Shown: positions 22,467 through 32,589, counted from the stretch's first letter. The stretch: 64,000 nucleotides of DNA from Pseudoips prasinana (GCA_951640165.1 OX621255.1:7316001-7380000); one strand, 5' to 3'. Numbers and translations: made by a program. Notes: generated by a model from the sequence alone, not told the origin.

Positions 22467-22740
22467 GACGGTCACCGTAGCCTAGTTGGTAGTGCTCCTG
22501 CCTACGAAGCTGGTGGTCCTGGGTTCGAATCCCGGTAAGTGCAAATATTTGTTTGATGAGCACGAATATTTGTTTCTGAGTCATGGATGTTTTCTATGTA
22601 TTTAAGTATCTATCTATCTATATAAGTATGTATATCGTCGCCTGGTACCCATAGTACAAGCTTTGCTTAGTTTGGGTCTAGGATGATCTGTGTGACATTG
22701 TCCTTAGATATTATTATTATATTATATTATTATTATAAAT
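22467..22740 (+). repeat. tRNA-derived SINE, family B
   Basis: Complete head with GACGGTCACCGTAGCCTAG and GGGTTCGAATCCCGG, body as at 12.37 kb, and an (ATT)n tail. Its start GACGGTCACCG is shared with the copies at 33.87 and 49.2 kb, defining the 5' end of the family. Confidence 0.85.
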
Positions 22741-22743
22741 AAA

Positions 22744-22935
22744 TTGAATCCAGTCACTACTTTTACACGTCTAGTAGATGCAGTTCCTCGAAATAGGCGC
22801 GATGACAGCAAATTATGCCTGCAGACCGCAAATACAGCACTCATGCCCAAAAGTGTTTTCTGTGTGGCCCCATTTATTAACAATAAGTTACTCGTACCTA
22901 AATCTTGGAAGGCATTGAGTTTAATTTTATTTTAA
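22744..22935 (+). pseudogene. Possible LINE ORF2 C-terminal remnant
   Basis: The frame reads SKLCLQTANTALMPKSVF, then APFINNKL and a final PKSWKALSLILF before a stop. The combination of a small aromatic-rich block, …NKL… and a basic last stretch is like the end of LINE ORF2 proteins. Too short to assign to a clade; the ATA/ATT start is not a real start codon. Confidence 0.3.
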
Positions 22936-23043
22936 AAAAAGCTAAGTTCTTTTTTAGTCAAAAAAGCTTACTACAATATTTCAGAGTTTTTTGCAGAGAA
23001 AGAAAATGCATTTGTTTGATTATTATTAAATGTAAATACGCGT

Positions 23044-23086
23044 ATCATATATTGTTATGCCTAATAAAGGCATAACAATATATGAT
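23044..23086. repeat. Perfect 19-bp inverted repeat (hairpin)
   Basis: ATCATATATTGTTATGCCT (23044-23062) and its exact reverse complement (23068-23086) are separated by AATAA. It could fold as a tight hairpin in RNA or extrude as a cruciform. Confidence 0.9.
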
Positions 23087-23219
23087 CTGTGCTGATAACA
23101 ATATTTAATATGCTGATTTACATTGTGTTCATTGTTTTTGTAATTATTTTGTCAGTTTCTGTAACTGAACTGGTCTTGTACCTTTCACATACCTGAGGGT
23201 AAAATGTGGCGGAATTAAT

Positions 23220-23290
23220 ATAATAAATTGTATTTAACATCATGTACTGTACCCATATTTGTGAAATAAACTATCTTATCTTATCTTACA
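23220..23290 (+). repeat. LINE-like 3' tail (TTATC)n
   Basis: GTGAAATAAACTATCTTATC followed by further TTATC units, preceded by AATTGTATTTAACATCATG. Typical LINE terminal microsatellite after AATAAA. Confidence 0.4.
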
Positions 23291-23324
23291 CAGACAAAAT
23301 AATCGTGCACATCGCACATAGATT

Positions 23325-23390
23325 TCCTGGTTGGGTCTCGAACCCACGACATCTGGTTTTGCGGTCAGGGTCATCAACCACTAGAAAATA
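23325..23390 (-). repeat. tRNA-like SINE head, minus strand
   Basis: Minus strand: CTAGTGGTTGATGACCCTGA and GTGGGTTCGAGACCCAACC. Box A and box B are present; no clear body. Confidence 0.45.
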
Positions 23391-23514
23391 GGAGCAACGC
23401 TTACTTTATGCATAAAGTATCAATTAAAACACTAAAATCTTTGAACAATTTATTTAGGTTTTCAATTAAAACTAATTGACAATCAATGAAACACTTATTA
23501 ACTTACAGAATTCG

Positions 23515-23735
23515 TTCCAGGTGATAAATCCCTTTATTATCTTAGAATTGAAGTGGATGTGATGCCCCATACTGTTTCACCACTATGTGTGTTGCCATAG
23601 GTTACAGTAACTACTTAAAATTAGGTGGGCCATATTCTTACTTGCCAACTCGATGATATTTATAAAAATAAAATGTAGTTCCTTTTGGATCTAATAAAAA
23701 TTACTCATCTTTACTTACCTTTAATATTTTTTGAG
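23515..23735 (+). repeat. Uninterrupted copy of the 19.7-kb repeat unit
   Basis: CCAGGTGATAAATCCCTTTA, CACTATGTGTGTTGCCATAG, GGTTACAGTAACTACTTAAA and GATCTAATAAAAATTACTC follow one another without the insertions present at 19.89-20.45 kb. Confidence 0.7.
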
Positions 23736-23736
23736 T

Positions 23737-24085
23737 GCCTCGTTAGTCTAGCGGTAGCGTGTTTAACCGTAGATAATGAGGTCCTAGGTTCAAATCCCGG
23801 GACGGGCCAAAAAGTGATTTTTCCGTTAAAAGAAATTTCTCAGTATCAGCCCGAAGTCTGTGAGTTGGAGGTATTGTACCCACGTGCCTCGGAGAGCGTG
23901 TAAACCCGTCGGTCCTGTGCCTGACCTCTTTCCGGTCGGGTCGCTAGTCGTCCCATCGGAACATGAGAGTGACGCAATAGAAAGTGCCCCTGTGTACACA
24001 CTTGTGCACTATAATATGTCCTTCGCACTTGGCTAGTCTCCATTGAGACTGGCCGCCGTGGTCGAAATTAGGTCTAGAGGACACA
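23737..24085 (+). repeat. tRNA-derived SINE, family D
   Basis: Head CCTCGTTAGTCTAGCGGTAG (box A) and AGGTTCAAATCCCGGG (box B, 23788-23803). The GC-richer body has CCACGTGCCTCGGAGAGCGT, GTCGGTCCTGTGCCTGACCT and GTGCACTATAATATGTCC, ending near GGCCGCCGTGGTCGAAATTA. I associate this body with a very common lepidopteran SINE. A related segment lies reversed at 50.69-50.83 kb. Short frames on both strands here are not genes. Confidence 0.7.
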
Positions 24086-24396
24086 CATTATTATTTTATT
24101 CATATTTATATTAATATAATAAGTGTTAATTGACCAAGGATTGAAAAAGGTCTGTTAAGTTTGGGAGTAAATTGCTATCCCATCTCACCAAGATTAAATT
24201 AGAACCCTAACCTAAGATCTTGATTACTCGATTTATGACTTTCGTACAGACACGTTTTTCGTCGGTAAATTAAATATCAATTTATGAGATCTTAATCTTG
24301 TAATTCTGTTGTCAGAGTAGCTCATAACAAACAAATCTGGGCAATGTCGGGCAATCTCAACGGAGATTAGTTACCTTCACGGGTCATATTGTAGTA

Positions 24397-24531
24397 CAGA
24401 CGCCAGCACATTAAGTTACCCCAATTTGTCAAATTTGCCCAATTAAAACTGAACTTTATGCTTATGTGATAAAGTTGAAAATCTATAAAAGCAATTTAAC
24501 AGATTGGGGTAGCTGGATGTGCTGGCGTCTG
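24397..24531 (-). mobile_element. 135-bp palindromic MITE, copy 1
   Basis: Terminal CAGACGCCAGCACATTAAG and GGATGTGCTGGCGTCTG face each other. Left flank is TA (24395-24396), right flank is not. The middle (GCTTATGTGATAAAGTTGAA) sets orientation opposite to the copies at 46.0 and 47.5 kb. No coding capacity. Confidence 0.85.
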
Positions 24532-24539
24532 TTTTTTTT

Positions 24540-25310
24540 CTTGTTGTCTAATTAGTATCTTTCGACAGTTTCGACTCACTGCTGCTATTTTATTGCAGCA
24601 ACATTGTTTATAGGGATTAATTGTATTTTATTTTTTTCTTATACTAACTTGAGTTCCAAACAATCCGAGATCACGGACGCGATGGCTTTCGAGTCCCATT
24701 TTTATAATAACAAACAGCGCTTGGAAATAGTCAAAACATTTTTCTTCTTTGTTTTTTTTTAATTTGTTTATTTATTGAATCGTTAATTTAACTAAGCAGG
24801 TGTTCATTATATTAGATTTTCCGTTTTTATTAATTACGTTATCACGTCTTTTTTTTTTTTTTTTTTTTTTGGGCTATTAATCCTCTTGCTACTGCCTGCT
24901 GCTATCAATTGCAGCACCATTGGAACTATTATATTGGTTCCTAATTTATATTTCCAATTTTAATTAATTCATTATAATAATATCATATATATGCCGGTAA
25001 CAGTATGACCCCCAGGCACTCTACCACTACACCGCCGTACTGCCATTAGCCTTTGCTGCGGCCCTGGCCACCCTACGTGCAAACGTAATGAAAATGTTCC
25101 GTTGTTTGCTATCTCGCATAATTTTCTTTTTTTAACGGATATGTTAACTGTTGTTTAAGATCGCATCGCCAGGAGCTAAATCTAGGGCACACGTTATCGC
25201 GTCGACTTTGTCCTGTCTGAATTGTCTGAAGGTGGACATTCTGGAAGTTATAATTAAAGCGGACCTTGTGTGGATGACGACGGTCGCGCGTTAATTAATA
25301 TTATATTAAT
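24540..25310. other. Interval with T22 tract, no gene recognised
   Basis: A run of 22 T (24849-24870) is followed by CTACTGCCTGCTGCTATCAATTG-like sequence that echoes 24590-24605. Nothing coding was recognised. Confidence 0.4.
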
Positions 25311-25315
25311 AAGTA

Positions 25316-25418
25316 TGTATTTACAAAAGAAAAGTAGTATATCAGTTATCTGGTTTCCATAGTACAAGCTCTGCATAGTTTGGGATCAGATGACTGTGTG
25401 TGAATAATTATTTATCTA
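25316..25418 (+). repeat. SINE family A tail
   Basis: GTAGTATATCAGTTATCTGG, TTTCCATAGTACAAGCTCTG and GGGATCAGATGACTGTGTGT, without the tRNA head. The LINE at 25.42 kb sits exactly at its 3' end. Confidence 0.65.
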
Positions 25419-26247
25419 TAGAAGAAAGAAAGAAAGAAAGAAAATCCATTTATTCAGTAAACTGACACAGATAATAATAACAATATATATAAATGTATAC
25501 AAACAGAAGTCCTTAATTCTTATCTGTGTGAGTCCGAATTGGTCCCATCTCAGCACTAGCTGCAACATTAACAGTTGCAGCGCTGGTTTTATGATGGAAC
25601 CACGTAAAATAACTCACGAACAATTAGTGTACAGGTCGCAGTTAGAATTTTACAGTACCTGGACACCAAAATATAACTTATAGCTAATTTAAACAATAAA
25701 TGTATGCAAGAACGAACTTAATAAATAAATATTAATAAATTAACACCAATTTGGAGATGCATAACACAGACAGTATATAAAATAATTGTTATAATGTCGA
25801 CATGCACCATAATTCGTCCATAACAATACATAAGTGCACCAATAAAAAATGACATTACATTTATTTAATCCATATTTTTTAGCTGAGTCGGTCAATTATA
25901 TGCTCTTGGATTGACTGTCAGACAGATGTCAAGAAAAAAGGGACGCGGAAATTGAATTACTTGAAAAATCTAATATGAACAGTAAATTATTATGCTTCTT
26001 AATACTAAGTTTATAGCGTAAATATGTTTGATGTATAAGTAAAAGTGGTAATTGTGAATTTTCGATATAAAAGTGAAATATGTATGAAAACAATATTGAT
26101 CGAGTAATGGTGATGCTATTGTGACGGAGTTCTTCACTGCATGAGCGTCTGGGCATTGTTGTGTTGAGCTCATTAATAGTGTGTCTTGCGGTACTCCTTC
26201 CCACAAAAGTGTGCAAAGAGATGGGTAAGTTCAGCCTTGAAAAAGTA

Positions 26248-29109
26248 TTAAATAGTATTTGAACTGAGTTTTTGTCGCGTCAACAATTCATTTTTATAAT
26301 TGGCATTAAATGTATATACTGTTCGCAGGCACTTCAACGGAGGAGGTATATTGCACCAGACCTTTGCGGCGGCATATTTAAAAGATCCACGAAAAGCTGC
26401 AGTCCTATGTCTCGGAATTAGGATCAGGTGAGCTGAAGACCTGGTTTTATAACTATTGACATCTGTTGACCAAGTTAATTTCTTGTACAGATACTCAGGC
26501 CTTTTGTTGGCAATCACACCAAATACAAGAGTTGCCAAGTGGAGTAGTCTACGAGCTGACATTTTTAACATGTTGCCACTATTTATGTACGATGTTACAT
26601 GTGTTCGTGGTGGTACATTAAAACAGAAACGGGCACAGGCATTTTGTATCCGCTGGACTAGCCGTTGTGTTCTAGCCAGTAGACAGGCTCCATACACAGT
26701 GTCTGCATAATTTAGGCGAGAGAGGATAAGTGACTCACATAGTAATATGCGTATATCGGTGTTTATGTAAGGTCTTATTCGATACAATAGTTTGAGGCGA
26801 TAAAAGCAATTTTGAACTGCACTTGCTACATGCTTTTCAAACTGTAATAGTGGATCGAAAATAACACCCAGGTTGCGAGCCTCATATACCTGCTCTATAG
26901 AGTCTCCATCAATTTTAATAGTAGGGCGATACTGCTCCATTTGACTTATGGTGTTTTTCGACCCCATAACCATAAACTTTGATTTTGATGGGTTTAGGAC
27001 TAGTGAATTTTCACATGCCCACTTAGATACTTTACTTAAATCATAATTTATTTTTGTTACAGAGTCAAGACAGTCTTTGGGATGGCATGAGAGATACAGT
27101 TGCAGATCATCTGCATATTGATGGAATTTGCAATAAGTTATGGAATGGACAATGTCTGCACTGTAAATCAAGAACAGCAGAGGCCCAAGTATTGAGCCTT
27201 GTGGTACGCCCCTGTTTACTTGACGAAGCGAGGATGAAGCTTCATGATTATTTTTGTCACCACTAATCCGTACTAATTGGTATCTTTTTGTAAGGTAACT
27301 ATGAAACCACTTAACTGTCTCCACACTGCACCCATAGTATGTCAGTTTGGACAATAGAAGGGAAATATTTATACAGTCGAATGCACGAGAGAAGTCTAGT
27401 AAAGTTAATATCGTTCCCATGCCCTGGTCCCTGGCCTGGAGTATATTATCCACTACATCAATTAAAGCTGTAGTAGTGCTGTGGCCTTTACGGAAGCCTG
27501 ATTGCCTGGAAGGTAAAATACCAAATTGTTCTACATATTTGCTTAATTGGTCACATACCACCCTCTCCAAAATTTTGGATATACATGGCAATAAGCTAAT
27601 TGGGCGAAGATCCTTAATATCATTGGGACTATCTTTTTTAGGTATTGGTCTTACAATAGCAGTCTTCCATATGTCGGGGAAAGTTGATGTTGACACTGAC
27701 CTGTTTATGATTCTCGTGAGGGTTGTCAGTGTTTGTGGCAGTGTCAGTGTTAACATGTCTAGTGATATGTCATCTATTCCCATGGCATTAGACCTAAGGT
27801 TATGGATAATCTTTGATACCTGCTCCTCATTGACTAACTGAATTTGAAAACTACCACAACCAAACCTGTTGAATTCAAACTGTGTAAGATGGGATATAGT
27901 TACTTCATCACTACTAGGTATATTTAAAAAGTGAATGTTTAAAAGTTCAGGATTGTTGCAGTGCTGTGGTAAATCTTGGCTTTGGGTTTTGTGCTTTGTT
28001 AAATTTTTCTTAATGGACTTCCATAATATTTTAGGTTGTTTTATTTTGCTGTTAATATGAGTCTTAAAGTAAGCAGTCTTTTCTCTGTCTATGGCTGCCC
28101 TTACTTCATATTTAAGTTTCTTATAGAATTCTAAATGAATGTCTGATTTGGTCCGCCTAGACTTAGTGTGCTGTTTGTCCCTTATTTGCATCATATCTTT
28201 AATAGTGGTGGTGATCCAGGGATAAGATACTTCTTTAATCAAAATTCTTTTAACTGGAGCATGTAGATCAAATAAAGTTGTAATGTAGTTGTTTAGAGTC
28301 TCAACCATGCAATTGACATCTCCTAGCTTGCCTATGGAGTCCCAGTCTATACACCCTAAGTCATACTGGAATAAGTCTTGCAGTATGTCATTTAATGGCC
28401 GATATCTTACCCAGAAAGGGGCAGGTTTATAAACCTTAAAGTTAAGTTCAGTTGTGGCGATAGCATGATGTCCAAGGTCAGGTATGTGGTTTACTGATAC
28501 TCCACGGACAGAGGCATCTGTACAAATCAAGTCAATCAAGGTCGCACTGTGATCAGTAAAATGAGTTGGTTCCGTAATTATATTAATGAGATTGGTGCTG
28601 TGTAGAAAACAGTTGAGTAGCTTCACTTTGTTATCAGAGGTATCAAGTAAATTAATGTTAAAGTCGCCCAGTAATACTATTTTATCAACATTCCGGAAGG
28701 AAGTAACAGAATCAGTAATGGCGTCAAGAAATACGCTGACATCGAGCCAGGGCGGCCTGTACGCGGTGCCGACGACCACCGATTGTGTGTTCACGCTCAG
28801 CCGGAGCCACATCTGCTCTACAGTTGGTACAGACGGGTGCGGCAACGCGCGGACTCGCAGCCCCTGACGCACGTAAAACCCAACGCCGCCACCTCGCGAC
28901 CTTCCCGAGACAGCTGTACGTGGCATGTGTTGTAGTCTATAGTTAGGAACGAATGGTGCCCTACCTTCCTCTCCCGCTTTGATCCAGGTTTCGTTTATTG
29001 CCATTAAGTCCACATCCAGATTCTCCATGGCTACTATAAATTCCTCATGCCGTGTTCCGAGTGACCCCGCGTTGAAAAGTCCAACTTTTAATTGTTTTTG
29101 TTTAACCAT
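26248..29109 (-). CDS. LINE ORF2: endonuclease-reverse transcriptase, 953 aa
   Basis: This enzyme would nick target DNA and copy the LINE RNA in place. N-terminal APE-type endonuclease (about residues 7-220): N13, E40 in AINETW, Y117RPP, GDFN at 148-151, and a final LGHHA in place of the usual SDH. Reverse transcriptase (about 430-720): RPISLL at 502-507, QSGFRKGHSTT at 536-546, TLLDFSRAFD at 569-578, GVPQGSILGPLLF at 634-646 and catalytic YADD at 665-668. C-terminal region about 230 residues, no RNase H seen. It starts at a genuine ATG that overlaps the TAA of the upstream spacer frame (ATGGTTAA). No stops or frameshifts. CR1 group by motif pattern; exact clade not determined. Confidence 0.92.
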   Translation of the reverse strand: MVKQKQLKVGLFNAGSLGTRHEEFIVAMENLDVDLMAINETWIKAGEEGRAPFVPNYRLQHMPRTAVSGRSRGGGVGFYVRQGLRVRALPHPSVPTVEQMWLRLSVNTQSVVVGTAYRPPWLDVSVFLDAITDSVTSFRNVDKIVLLGDFNINLLDTSDNKVKLLNCFLHSTNLINIITEPTHFTDHSATLIDLICTDASVRGVSVNHIPDLGHHAIATTELNFKVYKPAPFWVRYRPLNDILQDLFQYDLGCIDWDSIGKLGDVNCMVETLNNYITTLFDLHAPVKRILIKEVSYPWITTTIKDMMQIRDKQHTKSRRTKSDIHLEFYKKLKYEVRAAIDREKTAYFKTHINSKIKQPKILWKSIKKNLTKHKTQSQDLPQHCNNPELLNIHFLNIPSSDEVTISHLTQFEFNRFGCGSFQIQLVNEEQVSKIIHNLRSNAMGIDDISLDMLTLTLPQTLTTLTRIINRSVSTSTFPDIWKTAIVRPIPKKDSPNDIKDLRPISLLPCISKILERVVCDQLSKYVEQFGILPSRQSGFRKGHSTTTALIDVVDNILQARDQGMGTILTLLDFSRAFDCINISLLLSKLTYYGCSVETVKWFHSYLTKRYQLVRISGDKNNHEASSSLRQVNRGVPQGSILGPLLFLIYSADIVHSITYCKFHQYADDLQLYLSCHPKDCLDSVTKINYDLSKVSKWACENSLVLNPSKSKFMVMGSKNTISQMEQYRPTIKIDGDSIEQVYEARNLGVIFDPLLQFEKHVASAVQNCFYRLKLLYRIRPYINTDIRILLCESLILSRLNYADTVYGACLLARTQRLVQRIQNACARFCFNVPPRTHVTSYINSGNMLKMSARRLLHLATLVFGVIANKRPEYLYKKLTWSTDVNSYKTRSSAHLILIPRHRTAAFRGSFKYAAAKVWCNIPPPLKCLRTVYTFNANYKNELLTRQKLSSNTI

Positions 29110-29584
29110 TTGTGTATAATAAGTAATGTGTGTATTGATATGAGATGTATTGAGTGTTAACCAATAATGTGAACTGTATGTAGAATAAGCTATAACCTGT
29201 GTCTATATATTTAGACAATTTACACAATATAGTCAAGAAAATATCTATACAAATAAAACGATGACATTGTAAATATTTATATAAGTTAAACCCTATGTTT
29301 ATTAATTTAGAAAATTGACAATAAGCCGATAAAAGAATAATGTTTAAATGAATAATACAATGTAATTGTAAATATTTACATGAGCCACTCTGAACCAAAT
29401 TGTGCAAACATGATATATTCAATAGGTGAAATATGGTGTATATGCAGATCCTAAACTGTAAATATGATATAAAGACAGCACTAAGAATAATCACATTAGT
29501 AAGAGGAGTAATAGTACCACTTTTTACATTATTCTTCTTCACAACATTATGCTTCTTTGTCAAACGACTGCTCGCCAAAAACAC
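29102..29584 (-). other. Open spacer frame with tandem YLQ repeats between ORF1 and ORF2
   Basis: A third frame stays open for 160 codons, overlapping the ORF1 end by 38 bases and the ORF2 start by 8. It has no ATG: its first codon is GTG, so translation would need a +1 shift from ORF1 or a non-standard start. The product would be hydrophobic and rich in I, L, Y and C, with about three diverged copies of a 30-33-residue unit starting YLQ (YLQFRICIY, YLQLHCIIH, YLQCHRFIC). At DNA level ATTGTAAATATTTA recurs 99 bases apart (29266, 29365). It may be only a non-coding spacer made of in-frame tandem repeats. Confidence 0.4.
29150..29470 (-). repeat. Diverged ~90-99-bp tandem repeats in LINE spacer
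   Basis: Three or more units, recognisable by CATTGTAAATATTTATATAA, AATTGTAAATATTTACATGA and ACTGTAAATATGATATAAAG. The spacings are multiples of three, so the open frame is preserved. Confidence 0.7.
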
Positions 29585-30638
29585 GACGGATGTCAGCCTC
29601 TGTTCGGATCACAAAGGTGCGCTTTCCATCAGATTCCTTTGCCAATATTTTACCATGCTTAGTCCAAGTGAAACGCCAATTAACGCGCTGGGCAGCCTGT
29701 CGAACGAGGTAGAACAGATGCCTGTTGACGTATGTTAGCCTCTCGTTGACATAGAACCTCTGGGGCGGCGCAGCCAGGCCGAGGTGCTCGGTGTCGACAG
29801 CTCGGCGGACGCGCGCCGCGCGCAGCAGCTCGTCGCGCAGCTGGCGGCGCGCGAGGCGCAGCACGACGCGGCGCGCGCGCGGCGCCGGCCCGCTCGCAGC
29901 GCCAGGCAAGCCAGGCTCGGCCACTCGCCCGGGGCCCAGGCCCACCCGTTCGGCAAACACTATGTCTCGCGCTTCGAGGGTGACCCCAAGCTTCTTGGCA
30001 ACTAGTTCAACGGTGTGTATGATGTTCTCACCCCTATCCTCAGGGAGGTTAGTGATCTCCAAATCCGAGCTCAACAGATCCTGATCTCGATCATTAATCT
30101 GTGACTTCAGCTGCACCACTGTATTTTCCAGCTGCTTAACGGAGTCATCTGTTGCTGTGGTGGGTGGTCTTTTTTCAATGACTGTAATCTTTGATTCCAA
30201 GTCATTGACCCGTTGCTCACACTTAGACACCCGCGTCCCTAGTGCTGATACCTGATCCGTCAGCTTCCTGATATCTCGCCTAACTTCAGCCCTCATCTGC
30301 TGAATTTCAGACTTGATTTGTCTGAGCAATTCCACCTGTGATATTGGCGCTTCATTCGGGTCCTCTTCATGCTCCAAGTCGGTCAGCTCTCCAGCATCTT
30401 CAAATGCGGTGTTGGGGCTATTTTGCGACATAGAACTGCAGCTGTTTGCGTCCGTCTCTTTATTCAGGGTTTTTGCCCTGGAATTGGAGTTTACGCGACA
30501 TCCGCCACACTTCCAGGTACCCGCTTTCGGTACTGCAGACAGCTGAACACAGTCTAGATGGTATTTTTTCCTGCAGTTACTGCAGGTGGCGCCTCCACGT
30601 ACTGACAAAAATTTACTACAATGCGCACAGTTGGTCAT
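29547..30638 (-). CDS. LINE ORF1: PHD finger, coiled coil, FP-like domain, 363 aa
   Basis: Expected to bind the LINE RNA and chaperone it to the target. A PHD-type zinc finger occupies residues 4-47 (C4, C7, C19, C22, H27, C30, C44, C47). An acidic linker follows (80-100), then a long heptad-rich coiled coil (about 102-185) that would oligomerise the protein. The C-terminal domain (about 190-355), with FYVNERLTYVNRHLFYLVRQ, resembles the FP-like nucleic-acid-binding domain found in many insect LINE ORF1 proteins. Residues 231-292 are unusually Arg/Ala-rich because of a very GC-rich 200-bp patch (29760-29960). Starts at a real ATG; no stops. Upstream partner of ORF2. Confidence 0.88.
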   Translation of the reverse strand: MTNCAHCSKFLSVRGGATCSNCRKKYHLDCVQLSAVPKAGTWKCGGCRVNSNSRAKTLNKETDANSCSSMSQNSPNTAFEDAGELTDLEHEEDPNEAPISQVELLRQIKSEIQQMRAEVRRDIRKLTDQVSALGTRVSKCEQRVNDLESKITVIEKRPPTTATDDSVKQLENTVVQLKSQINDRDQDLLSSDLEITNLPEDRGENIIHTVELVAKKLGVTLEARDIVFAERVGLGPGRVAEPGLPGAASGPAPRARRVVLRLARRQLRDELLRAARVRRAVDTEHLGLAAPPQRFYVNERLTYVNRHLFYLVRQAAQRVNWRFTWTKHGKILAKESDGKRTFVIRTEADIRRVFGEQSFDKEA

Positions 30639-30811
30639 TCTAAGGTAAACAGATAGCGTTAGTACTTCTGTTAGCTACTAGATGGCGCTACGCGATCAAT
30701 AATGTCTGTCTTATATTTAAATATTGTATTTTGATGTAATTAATACAACAAGGCGGGTTATTATAGGTAATTTATATAATTAGGCCGAATCCAGGCACTT
30801 AACTATACATC

Positions 30812-31135
30812 TATACAAATAAATAAAATTGGAGTGTCTGTTTGTAATATTGTAATAACCGGTTTTTACTACATAAATATGAATATATATACGCTACATA
30901 CACCAAAATAACATTTTTTACAATTTTTGTCTGTCTGTCTGTCTGTCTGTTTGTTCCGACTAATCTCTGAAATGGCTGGACTGATTTTGACGGGACTTTT
31001 ATTGGCAGGTAGCTGATATAATAAGGAGTAACTTGGGCTATTTTTATTTTAGAAAAAGTATTTTATTTTACTAAAAACACAAAAAAAACGAAATAAACTA
31101 ATTAAAACGCGGACGAAGTCGCGGGCACAGCTAGT
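30812..31135 (+). repeat. Dispersed GCGGG...CTAGT repeat, long variant
   Basis: Starts CTATACAAATAAATAAAATT, contains a (TGTC)n run (30929-30950) and CTGGACTGATTTTGACGGG, and ends ACGCGGACGAAGTCGCGGGC then ACAGCTAGT. Same end as at 1323, with a different and longer middle. Confidence 0.7.
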
Positions 31136-31139
31136 TATT

Positions 31140-32580
31140 TATATAATTACTGAATAACACCCTTTGGCCTGACTTGGGAGCTCGTTATCTGCGGATGAAC
31201 ACGCGACCGTTAGACGAACAATAAGTCTGTTCAAAATCAGTTGCTCGATAAACTATTGATGTGATGGAAGCACTTAAGAGTTCGGGGATTATATAATAAT
31301 AATAATGTTTATTGGTTCTAGAAAAAGAAAATACAATTATACTTATACTTAAATTACAGTCTAGTTTTTACTTTAAATCAGCTTGTATAAAAGAAAATGT
31401 TTTAAAATGGCATGGTAAATATGGAGATTTTCTCCATATACACAGTGAGTGATTGAGACAGAGGACAGTATCTCGAAATCTTCATAAGTAGGTATTTACA
31501 GATTTACGTTTAGCTTAATAACATTATATTATCTGTAACATCCGAAAAAAAAACTTATAAAACAAGTGACATTCAAAATAAAATAAAATAAAAACAAAAC
31601 CTAATATATAATCTTTGAAACTATTTCTATCCCTGTTTTTAATTTTCAACATCATGTTTCATAATTTTTGACAACAACTGGCTCGCGCCAGATTTGATGT
31701 TTCGAGCATATGGATATAATGTTTTATTTTTACAGTCAATGTAATGTAACAAGATTCTACGTTTTTTTTTTAAATTATACATTGTAAAAGTTTACTTCAC
31801 TTAAACTATTTTCTACATATTCGTCTGACTATAAATGCTCCCGGCCGGCTAAATCACTAATCTTGACGGAGATAAGCCGTAAAATTATAGGTCATAATAC
31901 TAAAGTACGCATGTGTTTCTCACTCTTAAAATATGTGGAAATATAGTATTCCGATGAAACTAGACTATTAACTAAATTTAAACAATTAAAGAATGACATA
32001 TTATAAAAGATCGAATGATAAAACATTATAGGATAAAATAAGAAATTACCGTAAAGTATCATAACACACCTACAATCGATCTTTTATAATTTTTTGCGTG
32101 CGGTATACGTAAAAAATTCTTTACCATCCGTGCTAATCTAAGACTGTGTTACGGTAAGGTAATGATTCTCGCTCCAGTAATACCGACTGTATGTCACTTA
32201 ACTTAAGAATTACTTTCGATCATTGGTCGCAATATTGCAGCTAACAAAGAATCGAGATAAGGACTAATGAGTTGAGCAGTATATTTTAAAATAACAGATA
32301 ATCGTGAATGTGATGTTGTGCACGATAATCTTAGAATTTTAATAAATCTTTAGAATCTAAGGCATATATTAAGTATATCAATGTAGTGTATGCATATATA
32401 AATATACATTTGATATACATATATAGATCTATCCTACTGCAGCATATATAATATAATATTGATAATCTATTAAAATTTATTATTTAAAGCAAATATAAAT
32501 TTGAAAATAATTAAATATAAATATCAATGGGTTATCACCTAAGTGGTTTGATTTTTAAGGACCTCTGTGCTTTGAAATAT
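31140..32580. other. AT-rich interval, no gene recognised
   Basis: An AATAAT-rich LINE-like tail, reversed, sits near 31292-31345 (AATAATAATGTTTATTGGTT). Otherwise nothing that I can name. Confidence 0.4.
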
Positions 32581-32589
32581 ATTTTATAT

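Larger units (their letters stand above)
25424..30700 (-). mobile_element. Full-length CR1-group LINE with intact ORFs
   Basis: Read on the minus strand: a short 5' UTR, ORF1 (30638-29547), a repeat-filled spacer, ORF2 (29109-26248), about 820 bp of 3' UTR, and a terminal TGAATAAATGGATTTTCTTT continuing as (CTTT)n at 25424-25443. Both ORFs are uninterrupted with catalytic motifs intact, so the copy is young and possibly competent. A 3' microsatellite instead of poly(A) is characteristic of CR1-group elements. The exact 5' end is uncertain (about 30690-30720), and I could not confirm a target-site duplication. Confidence 0.85.

Noticed and set aside
25929..26216. 95-codon minus-strand ORF after LINE ORF2
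   Set aside because: It falls in the LINE 3' UTR, has no recognisable motif, and a second frame there is open too.
27347..27841. 164-codon plus-strand ORF
   Set aside because: Exact antisense of the reverse transcriptase region of ORF2. The codon pattern of the RT explains it.
29784..30084. Plus-strand ORFs rich in Arg/Ala
   Set aside because: Antisense shadows of the GC-rich ORF1 patch.
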